Made by a program: the position numbers and the translations under genes. This document shows, in pieces, positions 1 through 6,352 of a stretch of DNA of 8,693 bases. Positions within the stretch are counted from its first letter, which is position 1; the number at the start of each line of letters is the position of its first letter. This DNA comes from Selenomonadaceae bacterium (GTDB lineage Bacteria; Bacillota; Negativicutes; Selenomonadales; Selenomonadaceae). The notes under the pieces are model-generated. The model was given only the letters and a program-made list of their open reading frames with translations, had not been told where the DNA came from and did not search any database. The DNA is taken from positions 1-8,693 of the forward strand of contig JAFSUE010000168.1 of assembly GCA_017445435.1 (NCBI GenBank), given 5' to 3'.

Positions 1-841
1 AATCTTTTTCCTTGCTTAATCTGTCGAAATAAAAAAATGTGAAATATTTTTCACGTTCGTCAATTTTTCTTTCGGACTTTAAGTCAAGTACTAAATCAAT
101 TCGCGTCTGATATTTTTTCGCCGAATTATTTGTCAGGAAGTACCAAAAAGATTCGTTATGAAGTTCCTTTTCAATATTGTCCCACTGCAAGGCAATTTCA
201 TCCTGTTTGCGACCGTCCATACGATTGGAGCTAAGGAACATTGCCTTGACTAATTCGGCACTTGTCAGCGGAATTTTGCCGATATTCAGCCGCGTGAACA
301 TCGCGTTGCCGTCCGCCGTATCGTCTACTTCGTACCAAATAATTTTTACATTGTCCGAAAAAAGCGTGTCAAAATATCTGGCAACTTTGCGCGAATCTTT
401 TTTTATATCAAACCAATTTTTTATCGCGGTATAAGCATTTGCCATAAAATAAAAATCTATGTACTCATCTTTATCATCCAAATTTGATTCGATATTTTGA
501 AGAAAATCTGCGGAAGTTGTACGCGTTTGATACTCCAAAATAAATTGCGGCTCGTCACACTGCCCTTTAAAAAAAATGTACTTGTAAATCAAATATAACG
601 TCGTCAAGCGCTGTTGACCGTCAATCACTTCAAAAAATTTTTCGCCCAACTTTTTCACTACAATCGGTTGAAGACAATAATTTTTAGATTTTTCGCCGCC
701 TTCGCCTTTAAGATTAAAAACGTCATCAAGTAGGCGCGTAACTTCATCAGTTCCCCAGCGATAACCGCGTTGATATGCAGGGACTAAAAATTTTCCAGCA
801 ATTTCATTTACGAATTTTGTTTCTAATTTTGCATTTGACAT
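1..841 (-). CDS. DUF262 (GmrS-like) protein, C-terminus beyond the window
   Basis: Translating the minus strand from the ATG at 841..839 gives 280 uninterrupted codons to the left edge, so the 3' end is missing. Three DUF262 hallmarks are visible: VPAYQRGYRW (residues 20-29), VIDGQQRLTTL (72-82) and FTRLNIGKIPLTSAELVK (182-199). DUF262 is a ParB-like nucleotide-hydrolysing fold found in GmrS/GmrSD type IV restriction enzymes and related defence proteins. Many members carry a C-terminal DUF1524 HNH nuclease, which would lie outside this window, so its presence is unknown. A GGGAGAG ribosome binding site (855..849) sits inside the last codons of mqnE, and the start lies only 4 nt after the mqnE stop, implying co-transcription and probably translational coupling. 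I saw no frameshift. The family call is firm; a role in phage defence is inference. Confidence 0.9.
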   Translation of the reverse strand, partial: MSNAKLETKFVNEIAGKFLVPAYQRGYRWGTDEVTRLLDDVFNLKGEGGEKSKNYCLQPIVVKKLGEKFFEVIDGQQRLTTLYLIYKYIFFKGQCDEPQFILEYQTRTTSADFLQNIESNLDDKDEYIDFYFMANAYTAIKNWFDIKKDSRKVARYFDTLFSDNVKIIWYEVDDTADGNAMFTRLNIGKIPLTSAELVKAMFLSSNRMDGRKQDEIALQWDNIEKELHNESFWYFLTNNSAKKYQTRIDLVLDLKSERKIDEREKYFTFFYFDRLSKEKD

Positions 842-845
842 TAAA

Positions 846-1937
846 TCACTCTCCCTGTTTCAAGACGTTGTAGTTGCAATCACAAAGAGTTGGTACGCGT
901 CCTACTTCGCGAATAAGTTTGATAATTTTTTCTTCAGTTAAAAATTTGGGACTGGACGCGCCTGCCTCATGCAAAATATTTTCGCGATGAATCGTGCCGT
1001 CAATGTCATTTGCGCCAAAGTTTAAGGCAATCTGCGCGGCAGGTACTCCAAGCATAACCCAATACGCTTTAATGTGTTTGAAGTTGTCGAGCATAAGGCG
1101 GGAAATGGCGATTGTACGTAAATCGTCCCACATTGAAGTTTGCGAAATTTGATTTTCAAGCGCGGTATTTTTCGGCAGAAATGGAAATGGAATAAAAGTT
1201 TGAAAGCCGCCAGTTTCGTCTTGCAGTTCACGAAGTTTGATTAAATGTTCGACGCGTTCATCAATCGTTTCAATGTGACCGTACAACATTGACGCATTAG
1301 TTTTCAAGCCAAGTTTATGTGCGGTACGTGCGACGTTAAGCCATTCAGCGGCAGTAGCTTTTTTCGGACAAAGTAAATTTCTCACGCGATCTGATAAAAT
1401 TTCGGCGCCGCCACCAGCAATAGCTTGAAGTCCAGCTGATTTTAATTGCGTTAAAATTTTTTCGACGCTTAAACCAGAAATTTTTGCAAAGTGCGTAATT
1501 TCAACGCCAGTAAACCCTTTTATATACAGCGCGGGAAATTTTTCGTGAATCGTTTGCAGAATCGCTAAATAATTTTCAAACTTCCACGTAGGGTGTAGCC
1601 CACTGACGACGTGCAAGCCGCCCATATTTGGATCTTTCAACGCCTCTTCGACAAGTGAAATAACTTCGTCAATCGTCATTGCATACGCGCCAGTAGAATT
1701 TTCGTCACGACCAAAAGCGCAGAATTTACAACGTGCTGAACAAATATTTGTTAAGTTGACGTGACAGTTGACGTTGTAAAAAACTTTATCGCCGCAAATT
1801 TTTTTTCTTACGAAGTCCGCAAGTGTACCAATCGCCGCTAAATTTTTACAATGAAAAAGCGCGACTCCGTCATTAAAATTTAAACGTTCACCGCGCAGAA
1901 TTTTTTCTTCAATAACTTTTAAATCTTCATCAATCAC
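846..1937 (-). CDS. mqnE: Aminofutalosine synthase MqnE (radical SAM, menaquinone biosynthesis)
   Basis: MqnE is a cytosolic radical SAM enzyme of the futalosine pathway; it joins the adenosyl part of SAM to 3-[(1-carboxyvinyl)oxy]benzoate to give aminofutalosine. Numbering from the GTG start (363 aa), the cluster motif CSARCKFCAF has C66, C70 and C73. It is followed by GGLHVVSGLHP (106-116), GGGAEI (175-180), MLYGHIET (217-224), LRELQDETGGFQ and FGANDIDGTIHRE (307-319). This pattern, including the GAEI and DETGGFQ blocks, fits MqnE rather than the related cyclase MqnC. The reading frame is open to a TTG at 1997 and includes an ATG at 1970, but neither has a ribosome binding site, and both lie at or upstream of the predicted promoter elements. 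The GTG at 1937 has GGAG 8 nt upstream and gives the usual family N-terminus. The stop (848..846) is 4 nt before the DUF262 gene. Other mqn genes are not in the window. Confidence 0.94.
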   Translation of the reverse strand: MIDEDLKVIEEKILRGERLNFNDGVALFHCKNLAAIGTLADFVRKKICGDKVFYNVNCHVNLTNICSARCKFCAFGRDENSTGAYAMTIDEVISLVEEALKDPNMGGLHVVSGLHPTWKFENYLAILQTIHEKFPALYIKGFTGVEITHFAKISGLSVEKILTQLKSAGLQAIAGGGAEILSDRVRNLLCPKKATAAEWLNVARTAHKLGLKTNASMLYGHIETIDERVEHLIKLRELQDETGGFQTFIPFPFLPKNTALENQISQTSMWDDLRTIAISRLMLDNFKHIKAYWVMLGVPAAQIALNFGANDIDGTIHRENILHEAGASSPKFLTEEKIIKLIREVGRVPTLCDCNYNVLKQGE

Positions 1938-1949
1938 AAAATTTTCTCC
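1935..1949 (-). promoter_or_regulatory. Ribosome binding site that decides the mqnE start (GGAG plus GTG)
   Basis: On the minus strand, GGAG at 1949..1946 is followed by 8 nt and then GTG at 1937..1935, in frame with mqnE. The upstream in-frame TTG (1997) and ATG (1970) have no comparable site. The predicted transcription start, around 1962, falls between those alternatives and this GTG. Confidence 0.7.
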
Positions 1950-1968
1950 GTTCAAAAAATTTTTTCGC

Positions 1969-1997
1969 ATTATATCAGAAAAATTTTCGTGACACAA
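1969..1997 (-). promoter_or_regulatory. Sigma-A-type promoter for mqnE
   Basis: On the minus strand, TTGTGT (1997..1992) and a perfect TATAAT (1974..1969) are separated by 17 bp. Transcription would begin near 1962, leaving a leader of about 25 nt that holds the GGAG site of the GTG start. The -35 box is imperfect; the -10 box and the spacing are ideal. Confidence 0.65.
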
Positions 1998-2005
1998 ATT
2001 TTTAA

Positions 2006-2017
2006 ACGATTAATCGT
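2006..2017. repeat. 12-bp perfect palindrome between divergent promoters
   Basis: ACGATTAATCGT is its own reverse complement. It lies in the 42-bp gap between the -35 boxes of the two divergent promoters (1992-1997 and 2040-2045), a position suited to a dimeric regulator controlling both. No regulator is identified, and a single short AT-rich palindrome may be chance. Confidence 0.4.
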
Positions 2018-2039
2018 CAGCTTTCCGTACAGAAAAAGT

Positions 2040-2068
2040 TTGTATAAAATTTTTGCGCGTGATATAAT
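2040..2068 (+). promoter_or_regulatory. Sigma-A-type promoter for the zinc-ribbon/TPM unit
   Basis: TTGTAT (2040-2045), a 17-bp spacer and a perfect TATAAT (2063-2068). Transcription should begin near 2075, about 27 nt before the ATG at 2102. A strong GGAGGTG ribosome binding site follows at 2091-2097. Confidence 0.75.
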
Positions 2069-2101
2069 TTTTTGAAATAGAAAAAATTTTGGAGGTGTAT
2101 C

Positions 2102-3202
2102 ATGGCTGATACTTCAGTTAGTTATAAATGTCCCAACTGCGGCGCACCGTTGACATTCATTCCTGGCAAGCAAACTATTACTTGCGAATATTGCGGAACG
2201 GAATTTGAGGCGGCGGCGATTGATGAAATGTTCCAAGCTAAACGTGAACTTGCCGCTAGAGCGCAGGAAGCACGCGAAGCTAAATGGGATACTGAAAATG
2301 CTGGCGCTGAATGGACAGATGATGAGGCGGCGGCGCTTAAAGCGTTTACCTGTTCAAGTTGCGGCGCGGAAATTGTTTGTGACGAAAACACTATGGCGAC
2401 GGAATGTGTTTATTGCGGCAACCCGACAATGATTCCCAAACGTTTCGACGGCGCTTTAAAGCCTGACTTAATCATACCGTTCAAAAAAACTAAAGAAGAT
2501 GCCGTTGCCGCGCTGAAAAAATTTTATGAAGGGCGCTGGCTACTTCCCAGCAACTTCACTGCCAATAACCGCGTCGAAGCTATTCAGCCTATGTACGTAC
2601 CTTTTTGGCTTTTCGACTCAACCGTTGACGCGCAGGCAGAATTTAAAGCGGCTATCATTCGCATTTACGACACTGCTAACGAAACGGTCACTGAAAGACG
2701 CGTTTATAATTGTCAACGCGCTGGCAAAATGCAGTTTATGAAAATTCCTGCTGACGGTAGCAAGAAAATGAATGATGATTTTATGGACAGCATTGAGCCG
2801 TTTAACTACAATGAACTTGTCGAGTTCAACACCGCTTACTTGACGGGCTATCTTGCTGACAAGTACGACGTTAGCGCGGAAGAATGTACCGAGCGCGTCA
2901 ATAAACGTATGGAGAACAGCGCCATTGCCGTCTTGAAAAGTTCAGTTGACGGTTACGACGAATGCGAAGTTGAAGATTACGCCGTAGTAAAAGATATTGG
3001 CAAGGTGCTTTACGCAATGGTGCCAGTTTGGATTTTGACGACGCGCTATAACGATAAGCCGTACACTTTCATGATGAATGGACAGACAGGCAAAGTTGTC
3101 GGTTCACTTCCCTACAGCTTTGGTAAATCTTTATTGTATCCCGCCGTTTTGACGTTAGTTTTAATTCCGATAATTTACTTTTTAATACTGGCGCTGTCTT
3201 AG
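2102..3202 (+). CDS. Double zinc-ribbon protein with C-terminal membrane anchor (YdjG-like)
   Basis: This 366-aa protein has two four-cysteine zinc ribbons near its N-terminus: C10/C13 with C28/C31, and C84/C87 with C102/C105. They are separated by a charged, alanine-rich stretch (about 41-80) that is probably helical. A long soluble domain (about 118-340) follows, containing the aromatic block PMYVPFWLFD; the last ~20 residues (about 346-364) are hydrophobic and should form one transmembrane helix. Such proteins are often named 'TFIIB-type zinc ribbon protein' or, misleadingly, 'PriA-like', from ribbon similarity alone; there is no helicase or transcription-factor domain. The architecture resembles Bacillus YdjG. 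The start is secure: GGAGGTG lies just upstream, and a consensus promoter precedes it. The TPM-domain gene begins 15 bp downstream, and the two products probably act together at the membrane. The biochemical function is unknown. Confidence 0.85.
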   Translation: MADTSVSYKCPNCGAPLTFIPGKQTITCEYCGTEFEAAAIDEMFQAKRELAARAQEAREAKWDTENAGAEWTDDEAAALKAFTCSSCGAEIVCDENTMATECVYCGNPTMIPKRFDGALKPDLIIPFKKTKEDAVAALKKFYEGRWLLPSNFTANNRVEAIQPMYVPFWLFDSTVDAQAEFKAAIIRIYDTANETVTERRVYNCQRAGKMQFMKIPADGSKKMNDDFMDSIEPFNYNELVEFNTAYLTGYLADKYDVSAEECTERVNKRMENSAIAVLKSSVDGYDECEVEDYAVVKDIGKVLYAMVPVWILTTRYNDKPYTFMMNGQTGKVVGSLPYSFGKSLLYPAVLTLVLIPIIYFLILALS

Positions 3203-3217
3203 TTGGAGGGCTGAAAG

Positions 3218-4048
3218 ATGATGAAAAAATTTTTCGCCTTCGTGACGCTGATATTTTGTTTGAACTTTACGGTAGCTTTTGCCGCGAATGAAAATTATGA
3301 TGATTACGGCGATTATGTTGACGACGTACAAAAAGTTCCTATTGCCGTAGAAAATCCTGTATCGATTGTTGACACGTTGCGCCTTCTCCAACCTAATGAA
3401 GTTAGCGCCTTGACGAAAAAAATTCAGCAGGTTGAACAGAAACATCAAGTTAGAATCGGCATTGAATTTTTAAAAAATACTCACGGTCAAAATATTGTTG
3501 ATACGGCAAATTCACTCCTTGACAGAAATTTTCTTGGCGAACCTAACGGCGGAATTTTACTGCTTGTCGTAATGGATTCGCGCAAGTGGCGCATTGCTAC
3601 TGATGCCGTAATGCGCAATAGAATTTCCGATTTAGCTACAGAAGAAATTGCAACAAGCTTTGTCGACAAGCTGACTAACGGCGATTATTACGGCGCGTGC
3701 AACAGCTACATTGACGGCGTTGATAAATGTTTGACGTACTACGAAACAAATGGTACGCCTTACGATCCGTCACAAGGAATTGATTCAAGTGCGTTAATAG
3801 TTTCCATTATAACGGCAATTATTTTAAGCGCGATATTCCGTACCATGTTAATTAGTTCCATGAGCAACGTACAGCAAGCTACAACTGCTGGCGAATATCT
3901 CAATCGTGACAGCGTAAAAATTACTGATAAAAATGATACGTACCTTTTCACGAATGTTTCACGGCGTCGAAAATCTAAATCACGCGGCAGTAGCGGCAGT
4001 GGTAGAGGTGGCGGAGGAGGTCACGGCGGCTCTGGCGGTAGCTTTTAA
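3218..4048 (+). CDS. TPM-domain protein with signal peptide and Gly-rich tail (YgcG/YdjH-like)
   Basis: The 276-aa product starts with a signal peptide (KK, then a hydrophobic core, with likely cleavage after AFA at residue 22) and an acidic, tyrosine-rich linker. A TPM domain follows (about 48-170) with the characteristic segments LQPNEVSALTKKIQQVEQ and NGGILLLVVMDSRKWRIATD. A transmembrane helix lies at about 190-212. After a short polar region, the protein ends in a basic patch (RRRKSKSR) and a glycine-rich tail from about residue 256 ending GGSGGSF, typical of this family. TPM proteins have been linked to photosystem II repair in plants and to membrane-associated complexes in bacteria; the 'phosphatase' label does not establish the activity here. 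GGAGG at 3205-3209, 8 nt before the ATG at 3218, supports that start over the adjacent ATG at 3221. It is co-transcribed with the zinc-ribbon gene. The expected order is extracytoplasmic TPM domain, one helix, cytoplasmic tail. Confidence 0.88.
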   Translation: MMKKFFAFVTLIFCLNFTVAFAANENYDDYGDYVDDVQKVPIAVENPVSIVDTLRLLQPNEVSALTKKIQQVEQKHQVRIGIEFLKNTHGQNIVDTANSLLDRNFLGEPNGGILLLVVMDSRKWRIATDAVMRNRISDLATEEIATSFVDKLTNGDYYGACNSYIDGVDKCLTYYETNGTPYDPSQGIDSSALIVSIITAIILSAIFRTMLISSMSNVQQATTAGEYLNRDSVKITDKNDTYLFTNVSRRRKSKSRGSSGSGRGGGGGHGGSGGSF

Positions 4049-4098
4049 CGCTTTTTAATCGTCATTCGTTGCAAAAAAAATCACCGAAAAGCGCAGAG

Positions 4099-4128
4099 AA
4101 CTCCCACAACTTTAGGCGTGGGAGTTTT
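4099..4128 (+). terminator. Rho-independent-type terminator after the TPM gene
   Basis: AACTCCCAC (4099-4107) pairs perfectly with GTGGGAGTT (4118-4126) around a 10-nt loop, and is followed by TTTTGACTTTT. It lies 51 bp after the TPM stop codon. The T tract is short and interrupted, so efficiency is uncertain. The loop contains CTTTAG with only two positions breaking a longer stem, which also resembles IS200/IS605-type end hairpins. Confidence 0.65.
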
Positions 4129-4164
4129 GACTTTTGGAATTAATTTGTAAAAATTATAGAGTGT

Positions 4165-4210
4165 AATAGTTTTTCAAATTTATGATTGGTATCATTTTTG
4201 AAAAACTATT
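4165..4210. repeat. 46-bp inverted repeat in the convergent intergenic region
   Basis: AATAGTTTTTCAAA (4165-4178) and TTTGAAAAACTATT (4197-4210) are perfect 14-bp inverted copies. Inside them, ATGAT (4182-4186) pairs with ATCAT (4191-4195) around the loop TGGT. On the plus strand it is followed by TTTTATTC, so it could be a second terminator; on the minus strand it lies about 100 nt past the ahcY stop, without an adjacent T run. The rest of the 258-bp spacer (4049-4306) is AT-rich with no ORF, promoter or RNA that I recognise. Confidence 0.7.
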
Positions 4211-4306
4211 TTTTATTCATGGTGTCAAGTTTAACATTCTTAGAAAATGCATTAACAAAGAAAAAGTAGAAACGCTTGGAATAAATTTTCTTAGAATAAA
4301 AAATTT

Positions 4307-5545
4307 TTAAGAGTTAAGATATTCTTTTTGTTCGTCCGTCAATTCGTCAATCGCAACGCCAATAGCCGCCAATTTAATTTCTGCAATTTCTTTGCTGACA
4401 TCTGCAGGAATGAGATGAACTTTCTTTTCAAGTTTAGCGTGATTGTGGAGAATGTAAGCAATGCTAAAAAATTGTACCGCAAAGCTTAAATCCATAATTT
4501 CAGCTGGGTGACCGTCGCCCGACGCTAAATTGACAAGTCGACCTTGCGCCAAAAGATAAATTTTCCGTCCGTCTTTCTGCAAAAATTCTTCGACGTTAGC
4601 GCGTACAGTTTTCCTGCTGACAGATAAATTTTCAAGTTGCGGAATGTTGACTTCAACGTCAAAATGTCCCGCGTTAGCTAAAATCGCTCCGCTTTTCATC
4701 AGTGGATAATGTTCAGCCGTGATAACGTCTTTATTGCCCGTGACTGTTAAGAAAATATCGCCAACTTTCGCCGCGTCTTTCATCGGCATTACGCGGAAAC
4801 CGTCGAATACGGCCTCAATGGCTTTAATCGGATCAACTTCCGTGACAATGACATTTGCGCCGAGACCTTTAGCACGCATTGCCGCACCTTTGCCGCACCA
4901 GCCGTAGCCCGCAATGACAACATTTTTTCCTGCAACGACAAGATTAGTTGCACGCATAATTCCTTCCCACGTCGATTGCCCTGTACCGTAGCGATTGTCG
5001 AAAAGATATTTGCAGTAAGCGTCATTCGCCGCAACTACTGGAAAGACAAGTTCACCGCGACTTTCAAGCCCGCGCAGTCTATTAACGCCAGTCGTAGTTT
5101 CTTCTGACGCGCCTAAAATTTTGGGGATAGCGTCACGCCGTTTAGTATGAATCAAGCTGATAATGTCGCCGCCGTCGTCAATAACAAGTGTCGGTTCAAA
5201 GTCAATCGCTTTATTCAAATATTCGTTGTACTCTTCATCAGTGCAAGCGTGTTTAGCAAAAACTGTCACACCACGTTCAACCAGCGCGGCGGCAACGTCA
5301 TCTTGCGTCGAAAGTGGATTGCTACCAGTCACTACAACTTCCGCGCCAGCATTTTTAAAAACTTCCGCCATGTACGCAGTTTTAGCCTCAAGATGAATCG
5401 TGATTGAAAGGCGTTGACCTGCGAAAGGTTTTGACACGGAAAATTCTTTTTCAATCGACGCCATGACGGGCATAAAATTTTTTACCCAGTTAATTTTGTC
5501 GTGACCACTTGGCGCTAATGAAATGTCTTTGATGATTGAGTTCAA
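4307..5545 (-). CDS. ahcY: Adenosylhomocysteinase (S-adenosylhomocysteine hydrolase), short type
   Basis: Cytosolic NAD-dependent enzyme splitting S-adenosylhomocysteine to homocysteine and adenosine, which relieves product inhibition of methyltransferases. Counting from the TTG start (412 aa): HLEAKTA (51-57), SNPLSTQDDVAAAL (75-88), DDGGD (123-127), SEETTTGV (147-154), the catalytic-region K179 with D183/N184 in KYLFDNRYGTGQS, the Rossmann motif GYGWCGKG (213-220), NAGHFDVE (291-298) and GDGHPAEIMDLSF (343-355). It lacks the roughly 40-residue insert of eukaryotic and many proteobacterial forms, like Thermotoga and archaeal enzymes; some relatives of this short type act on S-inosylhomocysteine, which cannot be excluded. 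An upstream in-frame ATG at 5560 (adding MEDFK) has no ribosome binding site. GGAGG, just after that ATG, lies 8 nt before the TTG at 5545, which I prefer. It is the last gene of the probable MATE-surE-ahcY operon, about 50 bp after surE. Confidence 0.95.
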   Translation of the reverse strand: MNSIIKDISLAPSGHDKINWVKNFMPVMASIEKEFSVSKPFAGQRLSITIHLEAKTAYMAEVFKNAGAEVVVTGSNPLSTQDDVAAALVERGVTVFAKHACTDEEYNEYLNKAIDFEPTLVIDDGGDIISLIHTKRRDAIPKILGASEETTTGVNRLRGLESRGELVFPVVAANDAYCKYLFDNRYGTGQSTWEGIMRATNLVVAGKNVVIAGYGWCGKGAAMRAKGLGANVIVTEVDPIKAIEAVFDGFRVMPMKDAAKVGDIFLTVTGNKDVITAEHYPLMKSGAILANAGHFDVEVNIPQLENLSVSRKTVRANVEEFLQKDGRKIYLLAQGRLVNLASGDGHPAEIMDLSFAVQFFSIAYILHNHAKLEKKVHLIPADVSKEIAEIKLAAIGVAIDELTDEQKEYLNS

Positions 5546-5558
5546 TTTAAAGTCCTCC
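5543..5558 (-). promoter_or_regulatory. Ribosome binding site deciding the ahcY start (GGAGG plus TTG)
   Basis: On the minus strand, GGAGG (5558..5554), 8 nt, then TTG (5545..5543) in frame with ahcY. The GGAGG overlaps the G of the alternative ATG (5560..5558), so it cannot serve that ATG; initiation at one codon would compete with use of the other. Confidence 0.65.
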
Positions 5559-5559
5559 A

Positions 5560-5601
5560 TTTTAGGTTTTAGGAAATTTTCCTACTTCCTACTTTCTTAA
5601 A
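5560..5601. repeat. Heptamer-phased repeat with inverted symmetry in the surE-ahcY spacer
   Basis: Read on the plus strand in 7-nt steps, the spacer is TTTTAGG twice (5560-5573), AAATTTT (5574-5580), CCTACTT twice (5581-5594), then TCTTAAA, which overlaps the surE stop. The centre, TAGGAAATTTTCCTA (5570-5584), is palindromic apart from its middle base. It may be a slippage-generated spacer or a binding site; it does not look like a standard terminator. Confidence 0.55.
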
Positions 5602-6310
5602 TCTGAAATGTTCCATTTAACGGCGTGACGGAAATTAAGCCGTGATTAACCGCGTGAATGTCTGTACCTTCGCCGCCGTCGCTGTCAAAAATTTTGCCGC
5701 GTACTTCAAAAAAATTTTTACCGTCGCTATTTTCTTGAGTGACAAACGCATTAAGATAATCACGCTTGCCGAGTCGCACGGTTTTAAATTCAGCTTGACC
5801 TGCGCGGAACTTTTTGGGAAAGTTTACGTTGTGAAAAAAAATTTCGCCACGTGCAAACTGCACGGAAAAATATTTTTCAGTTTCAAAGGCGGCTTGCTCA
5901 AAAGAAATTTCGGAATGAATGTCAAGTGAAACGGCAAGCGCTGGAATTTCATGAAGGTAGCCTTCCAATGCCGCGCCGACCGTTCCAGAATATAAAACGT
6001 CCGTTGCAAGATTCGCGCCGTGATTTATGCCTGAAATTACCGCGCAGATTTTTTTATCAACGTCAAGCGCTTCAAGATAAAATTTCACACAATCGGTAGG
6101 CGTACCGTCAACCGTCCATGTTTCAAAATCGGAATTTGTCACGCGCTTATATTCAAGTCTTCGTCCCAACGTCAACGCATGAGCCATTCCACTTTGTTGA
6201 CGCATTGGCGCGGCGATCGCTACTTCAAAATTTTTTCTAAGCGCATTAGCCATTGCCCAAAGTCCAACGCCGTCAATTCCGTCGTCATTGCTAATTAAAA
6301 TTTTTTTCAT
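5597..6310 (-). CDS. surE: 5'/3'-nucleotidase SurE
   Basis: SurE is a metal-dependent cytosolic phosphatase that dephosphorylates nucleoside monophosphates and, in some species, short polyphosphate; it is linked to stationary-phase survival. The 237-aa product begins with the signature ILISNDDG (metal ligands D9 and D10), followed by APMRQQSGMAHALT (S40), TVDGTPTDCV (66-75), SGINHGAN (93-100, metal ligand N96) and VLYSGTVGAALEG (105-117). The length is slightly below the common 245-265 aa, mostly because of a short C-terminal region; all active-site motifs are present. The ATG at 6310 follows an AGGGGG ribosome binding site after about 5 nt. The gene starts 42 bp after the MATE stop and ends about 50 bp before ahcY, with no terminator in either gap, so these three minus-strand genes probably share a transcript. 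Confidence 0.96.
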   Translation of the reverse strand: MKKILISNDDGIDGVGLWAMANALRKNFEVAIAAPMRQQSGMAHALTLGRRLEYKRVTNSDFETWTVDGTPTDCVKFYLEALDVDKKICAVISGINHGANLATDVLYSGTVGAALEGYLHEIPALAVSLDIHSEISFEQAAFETEKYFSVQFARGEIFFHNVNFPKKFRAGQAEFKTVRLGKRDYLNAFVTQENSDGKNFFEVRGKIFDSDGGEGTDIHAVNHGLISVTPLNGTFQI

Positions 6311-6352
6311 TTAATCCCCCTAAAAATTATTCAGCATAATTTATCTGTTTTT

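Noticed and set aside
177..434. Plus-strand open frame of 85 codons
   Set aside because: It lies antisense to the clear DUF262 coding frame, has no ribosome binding site and shows no recognisable protein features.
4049..4093. Possible stem CGCTTTT/AAAAGCG flanking the start of the intergenic region
   Set aside because: Only 7 bp with a 31-nt loop, and the hairpin at 4099-4126 is a far better terminator candidate.
4237..4296. Two direct copies of TTCTTAGAA
   Set aside because: Nine bases in AT-rich intergenic DNA, about 50 bp apart, near-palindromic and unsupported by any neighbouring signal. Likely chance.
4301..4309. AT-only palindrome just after the ahcY stop as a terminator
   Set aside because: AAAAATTTTT has no loop and no G/C stem, so it cannot form a stable terminator hairpin.
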